Below are positions 36,640-45,048 of a DNA stretch of 64,000 bases, piece after piece. The stretch is from an uncultured Clostridia bacterium. Lineage in GTDB: Bacteria > Bacillota > Clostridia > Oscillospirales > Acutalibacteraceae. The notes beneath the pieces were generated by a model. That model ran no database searches and was not told where the DNA came from. It saw only the letters and a program-made list of their open reading frames with translations. The stretch is taken from contig CAMNST010000003.1 in the NCBI GenBank assembly GCA_946555465.1, positions 1 to 64,000 on the forward strand, written 5' to 3'. The position numbers and the translations under genes were made by a program. How positions within the stretch are numbered: the first letter of the stretch is position 1; each line of letters opens with the position of its first letter.

Positions 36640-37791
36640 TTATGCGTTGTTTGTATTCTGATATTTTTTTGTTATGTTTTTCAGGCTGCAAAGCATTGCG
36701 TAAGAGCCGTCATCCTGTGTTATGATTTTTCGTATATCTTCAACGATGATAATTTTGCCTGCCCCTGTTTTTATAGAATAGCGAACACAGATTTTTTCGT
36801 TGCTTTCAGTCTGCTTTTTTATGGTTTCGCAAACATATTCTGCCTCTTTTTTATCCATAAAATCGGCAAGGTTTCCGCCGTGTTCATCAAAGAGTTTTGA
36901 ACGGCTGTAACCAAGAAATTTTGTGAAATCTTCGCTTACCAACTGAAGAACAAGCGGTTCTTCGGTATTGGTGCTGAAAACTGCTGTCGGCAGGTTTTTG
37001 AACATAGTAACCAGGTTGTCGTAAAGGCTGTCTGCTTTTGCCTCTGCCTCTTTAACACTTGTTATATCGGTAAACATAGCGTGAAAAACGGGGCTGCCGT
37101 CTTCATTATAATTCTGAATAGCAGCGTTTACCTTGCACCAGCGAAATTCATTTTTATGCACCACTGTGCGAAATTCCATATCAATAGGTTCGTCGGTTGC
37201 CATTGCTTTTCCTATGGCCTGAAATACGCTGCTTTTATCGTCGGGATGAATCAGTTCGTCAATTCTGTATGCTGATTTTTTATAAATTCCCTTAGATGTT
37301 CCGAACAGGCGGCATCCGCCTTCATTGAGGTATTCAACTTCTATGTGCATATCATCGGTAACTTTAAACAGGCAAACGCCGCCTGTTACAAGGTCGATAA
37401 GGTAATTCATTCTTTTTGCCTGATTGCGAAGTTCAATCTGTTTTTGCCGTGATTTTGAAACATCGGCGAGCGTTAAACGGCAGAGGGTTGAGTTTTCAAA
37501 GTTCTGCCCTGTGCAGTGGATAAAAACATCATTATCATTTTTATCCGTAAATTCTGCATCAAAATAAACGTACGGCGAGTTCTTTTTGCACAGTGATTTC
37601 ATTGTTTCCTCGCGGTAAACAGGCTTTATAATATCAAGCAGAAATAATTTTCCCTGCTTTATTTTTGATGGGTGAACACCCGTAAATTCACAAAAGTGGC
37701 TGTCACAGTCAATTACTTTAAGGTTATCTGCTTTGTCTGCCACCAGATTCATAAAATCAACTTCATATGTACTTTCATAGATGTCTTCCAA
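36640..37791 (-). CDS. Protein of three PAS domains without output domain
   Basis: 383 residues arranged as PAS 1 (about 15-120, CEFTGVHPSKIKQG), PAS 2 (about 130-250, LNEGGCRLFGTS, FRWCKVNAAIQN, FHAMFTDITSVKEAE, typical PAS plus PAC) and PAS 3 (about 265-378, SEDFTKFLGYSRSKL, MLCSLKNITKK). No kinase, GGDEF, EAL or DNA-binding part follows, so it either acts by partner binding or is a truncated sensor. It stands alone on the minus strand. Signal unknown. Confidence 0.8.
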   Translation of the reverse strand: MEDIYESTYEVDFMNLVADKADNLKVIDCDSHFCEFTGVHPSKIKQGKLFLLDIIKPVYREETMKSLCKKNSPYVYFDAEFTDKNDNDVFIHCTGQNFENSTLCRLTLADVSKSRQKQIELRNQAKRMNYLIDLVTGGVCLFKVTDDMHIEVEYLNEGGCRLFGTSKGIYKKSAYRIDELIHPDDKSSVFQAIGKAMATDEPIDMEFRTVVHKNEFRWCKVNAAIQNYNEDGSPVFHAMFTDITSVKEAEAKADSLYDNLVTMFKNLPTAVFSTNTEEPLVLQLVSEDFTKFLGYSRSKLFDEHGGNLADFMDKKEAEYVCETIKKQTESNEKICVRYSIKTGAGKIIIVEDIRKIITQDDGSYAMLCSLKNITKKYQNTNNA

Positions 37792-38128
37792 TTTTATTCG
37801 TAAGGCATTTATCAGTTATGAAAATGTTTTATTTGTCTGATAATCTGCCTCTTTTTTGCCCCCCTTTCGTCAATAGATATGATATAATTTTTATAAAAAT
37901 GATAATTGTTAATTTTTTAACAATCGACCGCGTGCTTTTATGCACGACTACCGATAATTATAACATAAAAGATGAATAGAATGAATAGTTAATATGAACA
38001 AAAAGTTAATTTAATTTTTGTTACTATTTTTTTTGCCGAAAATAAAATTTTGTTGTAAAAAATATAAATTAGGTATATGAATTTGATTTGTTTTGTGATA
38101 GAATATATCAGTATTATTATATATATAA
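37792..38128. other. AT-rich gap with hairpins before the PAS gene and purL
   Basis: No gene is seen. On the minus strand an extended -10 TGT-TATAAT near 37957-37965 could start the PAS transcript; its leader would hold a hairpin CGTGC/GCACG (near 37930-37945) inside a TCG/CGA-ended stem, then a TTGTTAA/TTAACAA hairpin. On the plus strand TGA-TAGAAT near 38095-38103 is a possible purL -10 without a clear -35. No known riboswitch class was recognised for the PAS leader. Confidence 0.45.
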
Positions 38129-38170
38129 CTCGGGCAAAGGTGCCGCCCACCCGAACGGCAGTGTGCGGCA
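38129..38170 (+). promoter_or_regulatory. H-type pseudoknot in the purL leader
   Basis: TCGGG (38130-38134) pairs with CCCGA (38150-38154), while TGCCGC (38041+100 region, 38141-38146) pairs with GCGGCA (38165-38170). The order of the four strands is that of an H-type pseudoknot with a 6-7 base first loop and a 10-base last loop. A competing pair GCCG/CGGC (38142-38145 with 38156-38159) exists. It is GC rich in an AT-rich setting and lies 43 bases before the purL start, suggesting translation control. It does not match the ligand-contact bases I know for guanidine-III, preQ1-II or ZTP. Confidence 0.5.
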
Positions 38171-38212
38171 ATGCTCTTGTTGCATAATTTCTGACAAAAA
38201 AGGAGAAAGCAG

Positions 38213-41200
38213 ATGTCAAAAGTTTATCGAGTTTTTGTTGAAAAGAAAAAAGGAAACGATATTGAGGCAGGTCAGACGCTGGCTGACCTTAAAGAAAATG
38301 TAGGCATAACCGGTCTTGAAGATTTAAGAATTATCAACCGTTATGATGCACAGGGTCTCAGTGAGGAAGAATTTGAAATTGCAGTTAAAACAATTCTTTC
38401 CGAACCGAACCTTGATAATGTATATTATGAACTTTCAATCCCCGAAGACTGGAAGTATTTTGCAACCGAATATCTTCCCGGTCAGTATGACCAGAGGGCA
38501 GATTCGGCAGCACAGTGCATTCAGTTGCTGACTGCAGGCGAAAGACCTGATGTTCTTTCTGCAAAAGTAATTGCAGTTAAAGGCGATATAACCGATGAAG
38601 AATTTGAAAAAATCAAATCATACATAATCAACCCTGTTGAATCCCGTGTGGCTTCTCTTGAAATTCCGCAGTCACTTGATTTAAAATCGGATGTTCCTGC
38701 AGATATTGTGCGCATAAACGGCTTTATTGCAAAGAGCGATGAAGAAATTGCAGAATATCACGCATCTATGGGCTTTGCCATGAGCGTTGCCGATTTGTGC
38801 TGGGTAAGAGATTATTTTGCAAAAGATGAAAAACGTGACCCGAGTTTAACCGAACTCAAGGTTATTGACACATATTGGTCAGACCACTGCCGTCACACCA
38901 CATTTGCAACTCAACTCGATGAAATTAAAATCAACGAAAGCAAATATAACAAGGCAATCAATCAGGCACTTGAAGAATATTTCAACATAAGAAAAGAAGT
39001 TTACGGTGACAGAGATAAAATTGTCTGCCTTATGGATATGGCATGTATCGGCACAAAGGTTCTTAAAAAGCGCGGATACGTTAACAATCTTGATGAAAGT
39101 GAAGAAATCAACGCCTGTTCAATAGAAGTTCCGGTTGTTATTGACGGAAAAGAAGAAAAATGGCTTGTTCAGTTTAAAAACGAAACCCATAACCACCCAA
39201 CTGAAATTGAGCCTTTCGGCGGTGCGGCAACCTGCCTCGGCGGTGCAATCCGAGATCCGCTTTCAGGCAGAGCCTATGTTTACCAGGCAATGCGTGTAAC
39301 AGGTGCCGGTGACCCTACAACTCCTTTTGAGGAAACGCTCGATGCAAAACTTCCTCAGAGCAAAATTACAACAGGTGCTGCAGCAGGCTATTCAAGTTAC
39401 GGCAACCAGATTGGTCTTGCAACCGGTCAGGTTACGGAACTTTATGATGCAGGCTATGTTGCAAAGAGAATGGAAATCGGTGCTGTTATCGGTGCATCAC
39501 CAAAGAAAAACGTTATTCGTGAATGTCCGCAAAAAGATGATGTTATTGTTCTTCTCGGCGGCAGAACAGGACGTGACGGCTGCGGCGGTGCAACAGGTTC
39601 TTCCAAGGCTCACGATTCTTCTTCTATCGAAACCTGCGGTGCGGAAGTTCAGAAGGGTAACCCTCCTACGGAAAGAAAAATTCAGAGATTGTTCCGCAAA
39701 ACCGAGGTTGCACAGATGATTAAACGCTGCAATGATTTCGGTGCAGGCGGTGTTTCCGTTGCTATCGGCGAACTTGCCGACGGGCTTAAAATTGACCTTG
39801 ACAAAGTTCCTAAGAAATATGACGGTCTTGACGGAACGGAACTTGCCATTTCCGAATCACAGGAAAGAATGGCAGTTGTTCTTGATAAAAATGATGTTGA
39901 TAAGTTTATTGCCCTTTCAAATGAAGAAAACCTTGAAGCAACTCCGGTTGCCGTTGTTACAGATGATAACAGACTTGAAATGACTTGGAGAGGCGATAAG
40001 ATTGTAAGCCTCAGCAGAGATTTTCTGAATACAAACGGAGTTACCCAGCACGCAGTTGCAGAAATTGCTGCTGTTGATGAAACGCTTGATTATACAAAAC
40101 AGGTTCCCGATTGCCTTACTGAACTTGACAACGCCGAGGCCCTTAAGGCTAACCTTTCACGTCTTGAAGTGTGTTCTCAGAAAGGGCTTGTTGAGCGTTT
40201 TGACTCTTCAATCGGTGCGGCAACTGTTTTAATGCCTTATGCAGGCAAATATCAGTTCACACCTGAAGAAGCAATGGTTGCCAAAATTCCTCTTCTTGAG
40301 GGTGAAACAGATACCGCAACCGTAATGGCTTACGGCTTTATTCCTAAACTTTCGCGCTGGTCGCCTTTCCATTCCGCTGCTTTTGCAGTTTCGGAATCGC
40401 TGGCAAAACTTGCCGTTGTAGGCTGCGACCCTTCTCAGGCAAGACTTACTTTCCAGGAATATTTTGAAAGACTCAATGATGTGCCTTCACGCTGGGGCAA
40501 GCCGACTGCGGCGCTTCTCGGTGCATTGATGGCTCAGGTTGGATACAAGTGTCCGTCAATCGGCGGCAAAGACTCTATGAGCGGTTCGTTTAACGAACTT
40601 GATGTTCCTCCGACCCTTGTTTCTTTTGCCGTAGGTATGAGTGAGGCTTCAAAAACCGTTTCCTCACAGTTCAAGAGAACAGGTTCTGTTGTTAAACTTT
40701 TGCCTCTTCCTGTTGATGAAAATACAGGACTTCCTGTTTTTGACAAAGCAATGGAACTTATGGTTAAAGTTTATGAAGGTGTAAGAAACGGAAAAATCCT
40801 TGCAGCATCGGTAGTTAAAGAAGGCGGTGCGGCAGCATGTGTCTGCAAAATGGCATTCGGTAATAAATTTGGTTTCACTTTTGCACAAAATCTTGACAAA
40901 GAAACTCTTTTTGCTGCAAAAGAGGCATCTTTTGTTGTTGAACTTGCAGATGAAAATGCATTTGACGGAATAACGCTCGGTTCAACAAACGACAACGGTG
41001 TATTCATTATTGACGGTGCTGTTCAGACGGTTGATGAACTTATTGATGCGTGGACAGGAAAACTTGAAAAAGTATTTGCTACCGAGTCGGGCAAAAAGGC
41101 AGAAATGCCGTTTGATGTTCCGCTTTATAAAGAACGTTCCATTTTTGTTGCCAAGAATAAAGTTGCAAAGCCTAAGGTATTTATTCCGGCTTTCCCCGGT

Positions 41201-41965
41201 ACAAACTGTGAGGTTGATACGGCAAGGGCTTTTGAAAAAGCAGGTGCCGAGGCATCAATTCTTGTTGTAAACAACCTTTCATCTGCAGCAATCAATGAAA
41301 CGATTGATAAAATGGTTAAGGAAATTGAAACATCTCAGATTATTATGCTTCCCGGTGGTTTCAGCGGTGGTGACGAACCTGAAGGTTCGGGCAAATTTAT
41401 TGCAACAACTTTCAGAAACCCAAGAGTAAAAGAGGCAGTTACAAAACTTCTCAACTGCCGCGATGGTCTTATGCTTGGTATCTGCAATGGTTTTCAGGCT
41501 CTTATTAAACTTGGTTTGGTGCCTTACGGCGAAATCAGAGAAATAAAAGAAGATGACCCGACTCTTACATTCAATACCATCGGCAGACATATTTCCTCAA
41601 TGGCTTACACAAGAGTATCAAGCGTTAAATCTCCGTGGTTCAGCAGTGTAAATGCAGGTGATGTATTTGCTGTTCCTATCAGCCATGGTGAAGGCAGATT
41701 TGTTGCAAATGATGAAGTTATGAAAAAACTTATTGAAAACGGTCAGGTTGCAACCCAGTATGTAAATCCGGAAGGAATGCCTGTAAGCGATATGCCGTTT
41801 AATCCTAACGGCTCGGTTTGTGCGGTTGAGGGTATCACTTCACCGGACGGCAGAGTGCTCGGTAAAATGGGTCACTGCGAAAGAAAGGGTGCAGACCTTT
41901 ACGCCAATGTTCCTTTTGAAAAAGATATGCAGATTTTTGAAAGCGGCGTAAAATACTTTAAATAA
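38213..41965 (+). CDS. purL: Phosphoribosylformylglycinamidine synthase (single-chain)
   Basis: PurL turns FGAR to FGAM with glutamine in purine synthesis. The 1250 residues hold an N-terminal PurS-like part, two AIRS-type ATP domains (DTYWSDHCRHTTF near residue 222, NETHNHPTEIEPFGGAATC near 323, the second half from about 660) and a C-terminal glutamine amidotransferase (FPGTNCEVDTA; nucleophile Cys in GICNGFQALI; late His/Glu in SHGEGRF). This large-type PurL is found in Proteobacteria and many Clostridia. No other pur genes are next to it. AAAGGAG gives the start. Confidence 0.97.
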   Translation: MSKVYRVFVEKKKGNDIEAGQTLADLKENVGITGLEDLRIINRYDAQGLSEEEFEIAVKTILSEPNLDNVYYELSIPEDWKYFATEYLPGQYDQRADSAAQCIQLLTAGERPDVLSAKVIAVKGDITDEEFEKIKSYIINPVESRVASLEIPQSLDLKSDVPADIVRINGFIAKSDEEIAEYHASMGFAMSVADLCWVRDYFAKDEKRDPSLTELKVIDTYWSDHCRHTTFATQLDEIKINESKYNKAINQALEEYFNIRKEVYGDRDKIVCLMDMACIGTKVLKKRGYVNNLDESEEINACSIEVPVVIDGKEEKWLVQFKNETHNHPTEIEPFGGAATCLGGAIRDPLSGRAYVYQAMRVTGAGDPTTPFEETLDAKLPQSKITTGAAAGYSSYGNQIGLATGQVTELYDAGYVAKRMEIGAVIGASPKKNVIRECPQKDDVIVLLGGRTGRDGCGGATGSSKAHDSSSIETCGAEVQKGNPPTERKIQRLFRKTEVAQMIKRCNDFGAGGVSVAIGELADGLKIDLDKVPKKYDGLDGTELAISESQERMAVVLDKNDVDKFIALSNEENLEATPVAVVTDDNRLEMTWRGDKIVSLSRDFLNTNGVTQHAVAEIAAVDETLDYTKQVPDCLTELDNAEALKANLSRLEVCSQKGLVERFDSSIGAATVLMPYAGKYQFTPEEAMVAKIPLLEGETDTATVMAYGFIPKLSRWSPFHSAAFAVSESLAKLAVVGCDPSQARLTFQEYFERLNDVPSRWGKPTAALLGALMAQVGYKCPSIGGKDSMSGSFNELDVPPTLVSFAVGMSEASKTVSSQFKRTGSVVKLLPLPVDENTGLPVFDKAMELMVKVYEGVRNGKILAASVVKEGGAAACVCKMAFGNKFGFTFAQNLDKETLFAAKEASFVVELADENAFDGITLGSTNDNGVFIIDGAVQTVDELIDAWTGKLEKVFATESGKKAEMPFDVPLYKERSIFVAKNKVAKPKVFIPAFPGTNCEVDTARAFEKAGAEASILVVNNLSSAAINETIDKMVKEIETSQIIMLPGGFSGGDEPEGSGKFIATTFRNPRVKEAVTKLLNCRDGLMLGICNGFQALIKLGLVPYGEIREIKEDDPTLTFNTIGRHISSMAYTRVSSVKSPWFSSVNAGDVFAVPISHGEGRFVANDEVMKKLIENGQVATQYVNPEGMPVSDMPFNPNGSVCAVEGITSPDGRVLGKMGHCERKGADLYANVPFEKDMQIFESGVKYFK

Positions 41966-42033
41966 TATATTATATATTGTGTCTGCGTTTCTTTTTCGGG
42001 AAACGCAGATATATAATCGGGAGATATTGATTT

Positions 42034-43242
42034 ATGAAATATGTAGTAGTTTTATATGATGGTATGGCTGATTATCCTGTTCCGGCACTTGACGGCAAAA
42101 CACCGATGATGTGTGCAAAAAAACCGAATATGGATATGCTTGCATCAAAAGCCGAAGTCGGTCTTATCCGAACGGTTGCTGAGGGACTTAAACCCGGAAG
42201 CGATGTTGCAAATATGAGCGTTATGGGTTTTGACCCGATGAAATATTATACCGGCAGAAGTCCGCTGGAGGCTGCATCTATCGGCATTGATATGAAATCG
42301 ACAGATGTTTCCCTCAGAACAAATCTTGTTACCCTTTCGGAAGATGATTTGCCGTATGAAGAAAAAACAATCGAAGACTATTGTGCCGATGATATTTCAA
42401 CCGAAGAAGCAGAAATCCTTATTAAATATATTGATGAAAAACTCGGTACGGATGAATTTAAATTTTATCCGGGTGTATCTTACCGCCATTGTCTTATATG
42501 GGATAACGGCACAACAGATTTGGGCAAACTCACTCCTCCTCACGATATTACGGGAAAAGTTATAACCGAACATCTTTCAACAGCGGAAAATGCAAAGCCG
42601 ATTATTGAAATGATGAAAAAATCCTATGAACTTCTCAAGGATCATCCTGTGAACATTGCCAGAAAAGCAGCGGGCAAAAGACCTGCCAATTCAATATGGA
42701 TGTGGGGCGAGGGCAAACGCCCGGCACTTTCACCGTTTGAAGAAATTTACGGCATAAAAGGTGCGGTTGTATCTGCTGTTGACCTTATCAAGGGTATAGG
42801 CGGATGTGCCAAAATGGAGGTTGCCGAAGTTGAAGGCGCAACAGGTTATATTGACACAAACTTTGAAGGCAAGGCAGAAGCAGGCATTGAACTTCTTGAC
42901 AGAAATGATTTGGTTTATATTCATTTTGAAGCACCTGATGAATGCGGTCACAGAAATGAACCTGAAAACAAGGTAAGAGCGATTGAACTTATCGACGAAA
43001 GAGTTCTTCCTATCTTGTTCAAAGGACTTGAAAAGTTTGATGATTACAAAATTATGATTCTGCCGGATCATCCTACTCCTATTGTTACACGTACTCACGC
43101 AAGCGACCCTGTTCCTTACCTTATTTATCATAAGAATAAAGAAGTTGAGGGTGTTGAAACAATCAATGAAGAAACCGCAAAACAGACAGGAAACTTTATT
43201 GAACACGGACCGAGTGTTATGAAACACTTTCTTAATGACTGA
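42034..43242 (+). CDS. ApgM-family phosphoglycerate mutase / proposed homoserine kinase
   Basis: 402 residues of the archaeal-type cofactor-independent phosphoglycerate mutase (alkaline phosphatase superfamily): start VVVLYDGMADYPV with metal Asp, SDVANMSVMGFDP with the catalytic Ser, EAPDECGHRNEP and LPDHPTPIVTRTHAS with metal ligands. One branch of this family is annotated as a proposed homoserine kinase. The next gene, O-acetylhomoserine sulfhydrylase, also works on a homoserine product, which favours the homoserine reading, but glycolytic mutase activity is not excluded. Confidence 0.85.
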   Translation: MKYVVVLYDGMADYPVPALDGKTPMMCAKKPNMDMLASKAEVGLIRTVAEGLKPGSDVANMSVMGFDPMKYYTGRSPLEAASIGIDMKSTDVSLRTNLVTLSEDDLPYEEKTIEDYCADDISTEEAEILIKYIDEKLGTDEFKFYPGVSYRHCLIWDNGTTDLGKLTPPHDITGKVITEHLSTAENAKPIIEMMKKSYELLKDHPVNIARKAAGKRPANSIWMWGEGKRPALSPFEEIYGIKGAVVSAVDLIKGIGGCAKMEVAEVEGATGYIDTNFEGKAEAGIELLDRNDLVYIHFEAPDECGHRNEPENKVRAIELIDERVLPILFKGLEKFDDYKIMILPDHPTPIVTRTHASDPVPYLIYHKNKEVEGVETINEETAKQTGNFIEHGPSVMKHFLND

Positions 43243-43260
43243 TTGAAGGAGACTATAAAA

Positions 43261-44529
43261 ATGAATTTGGAATCAATCTGCGTTCAGGGTGCTTATGAGC
43301 CTAAAAACGGTGAACCGCGAGTTATACCCATCGTTCAGAGCACAACTTATAAATATGATTCAAGTGAAGAAATGGGCGATTTATTTGACCTGAAAAAAAC
43401 AGGCTATTTCTACTCAAGACTTCAGAATCCAACCTGTGATTACGCAGCGGGAAAAATAACCATGCTGGAGGGCGGCGTTGCAGGTATGCTTACCTCAAGC
43501 GGTCAGGCAGCAAACTTCTATGCTGTTTTCAACATTGCTCATGCCGGTGATCATGTTGTTTCTTCCTCGGCAATTTACGGCGGAACTTTTAATCTTTTCA
43601 ACGTAACAATGCGCAAACTCGGAATAGATTTTACTTTTGTTTCACCCCAGGCAAGCGAAGAAGAAATTCAGGCTGCAATTCAGCCTAATACAAAAGCAAT
43701 TTTCGGCGAAACAATTTCAAATCCGAGTCTTGATATTCTTGATTTTGAAAAATTTGCAAATGTTGCTCATAGAAACGGTATTCCTTTTATAGTTGATAAT
43801 ACTTTTGCAACCCCTATCAACTGCCGCCCGTTTGAATTCGGTGTTGATATTGTTACGCATTCAACAACAAAGTATATGGAGGGCCATGCCTCAACAATCG
43901 GCGGTGCTATTGTTGATTCGGGTAATTTTGACTGGACTCAGAATGATAAATTCCCGGGTCTTACAACTCCGGATGAGAGTTATCACGGAATTACTTATAC
44001 CGAAACTTTCGGCAAAGCAGCATATATTACCAAAGCAACGGTTCAGTTGATGCGCGATCTTGGTTCCATTCCCGCCCCTCAGAATGCATTTTTGCTTAAT
44101 GTCGGTCTCGAGACACTTCATCTCAGGATTGAACGCCATTGCGAAAATGCAAAGAAAGTTGCACAGTATCTTAAGAATAATGATAAAATCAACTGGGTTA
44201 AATGTGCAATGCTTGAAGATGACGAACAGTATGAACTTGCGCAGAAGTATATGCCTAAGGGAACCTGCGGTGTCGTTTCTTTCGGAATAAAAGGCGGCAG
44301 AAAAGCAGCAACTGTGTTTATGGATTCATTAAAACTTGCGGCAATCGTTACGCATGTTGCAGACGCACGCACCTGTTGTCTGCATCCTGCATCGACTACC
44401 CACCGTCAACTTACAGACGAACAACTTGACGAATGCGGTGTAAGCCCCGATCTTGTTCGTTTCAGCGTTGGTATAGAAAATGCAGACGATATTATTGCAG
44501 ATATCCAGCAGGCGCTTGATAAAATATGA
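43261..44529 (+). CDS. O-acetylhomoserine sulfhydrylase / aminocarboxypropyltransferase
   Basis: The 422-residue PLP enzyme joins O-acetylhomoserine with sulfide (or methanethiol) to give homocysteine (or methionine). Family marks are YFYSRLQNPTCDYAAGKI, TSSGQAANF, VDNTFATPINCRPFEFG and the PLP Lys in THSTTKYMEGHASTIGG. The ATG at 43261 is used because AAGGAG lies 9 bases before; an earlier ATG lacks a site. It ends overlapping the CsoR start by 4 bp. Confidence 0.94.
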   Translation: MNLESICVQGAYEPKNGEPRVIPIVQSTTYKYDSSEEMGDLFDLKKTGYFYSRLQNPTCDYAAGKITMLEGGVAGMLTSSGQAANFYAVFNIAHAGDHVVSSSAIYGGTFNLFNVTMRKLGIDFTFVSPQASEEEIQAAIQPNTKAIFGETISNPSLDILDFEKFANVAHRNGIPFIVDNTFATPINCRPFEFGVDIVTHSTTKYMEGHASTIGGAIVDSGNFDWTQNDKFPGLTTPDESYHGITYTETFGKAAYITKATVQLMRDLGSIPAPQNAFLLNVGLETLHLRIERHCENAKKVAQYLKNNDKINWVKCAMLEDDEQYELAQKYMPKGTCGVVSFGIKGGRKAATVFMDSLKLAAIVTHVADARTCCLHPASTTHRQLTDEQLDECGVSPDLVRFSVGIENADDIIADIQQALDKI

Positions 44530-44822
44530 GTGACAGCATCCATTCGCACAAACATAATCATGACCATAAACACACAAAGGAAGTTACCAATCGCCTTGCA
44601 AGGGCAATCGGTCACCTCAATAAGGTTAAACAAATGGTTGAGGACGGCGAAGATTGCTCGGATGTTCTTGTTCAACTTGCCGCTGTAAAATCGGCACTGA
44701 ACAATGCAGGAAAACTGATTTTAAAAGATCATCTTGAACACTGTATCGTTCACGCAGTTGAAGAGGGCGATATTGATGCACTTGACGAACTGAATAACGC
44801 AATAGATAAATTTATGAAATAG
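44526..44822 (+). CDS. csoR: CsoR-family metal-sensing repressor
   Basis: The 98-residue all-helical repressor begins with a His-rich stretch (residues 6-16) and then the CsoR core RLARAIGHLNKVKQMVEDG. Cys44, His69 (in KDHLEHC) and Cys73 match the Cu(I) triad of CsoR; the formaldehyde and persulfide branches differ at these places. Being coupled to the sulfhydrylase (ATGA overlap) is odd for a copper sensor and leaves sulfur-linked sensing open. No copper transporter lies next to it; a Zn/Cd ATPase is at 53584. Confidence 0.85.
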   Translation: MSDSIHSHKHNHDHKHTKEVTNRLARAIGHLNKVKQMVEDGEDCSDVLVQLAAVKSALNNAGKLILKDHLEHCIVHAVEEGDIDALDELNNAIDKFMK

Positions 44823-44851
44823 GAGATATCATTGATATCTCCTGTTTTTTT
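44821..44851 (+). terminator. Terminator after csoR
   Basis: A perfect 10-bp stem AGGAGATATC/GATATCTCCT (44821-44830 with 44834-44843) with a 3-base loop and seven T. It closes the purL-side gene series. Confidence 0.9.
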
Positions 44852-44941
44852 GGCCGAAAATCGAGACAACGTCTACTAAAAGACTTTTTTGTTATTTAAA
44901 ATTGCTAAAAATCTTTGTCGATTTTGACAAGTGTATAAATG

Positions 44942-44970
44942 TTGAAAAAATGTCGAATTTAATCTATAAT
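44942..44970 (+). promoter_or_regulatory. Promoter of the giant secreted protein gene
   Basis: TTGAAA (44942-44947), 17 bases, TATAAT (44965-44970), leaving a leader of about 70 bases. Repeated TGTCGA(T/A)TTT strings at about 44917 and 44951 surround the -35 and could be a regulator site. Confidence 0.6.
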
Positions 44971-45048
44971 TAATATGTATTAATATAATTACAATTATAC
45001 TGTTAAAGTGGATTAAAATGCTGAAATGAATTGTGGGAGGAGATTTAT

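Noticed and set aside
38129-38212. Purine, PRPP, ZTP or T-box element before purL
   Set aside because: The conserved strings of these classes were not found; only the pseudoknot geometry is supported.
42730-43227. Minus-strand open frame of 165 residues
   Set aside because: It is antisense to the ApgM-like gene with Asn/Phe/Cys-rich composition typical of a shadow frame.
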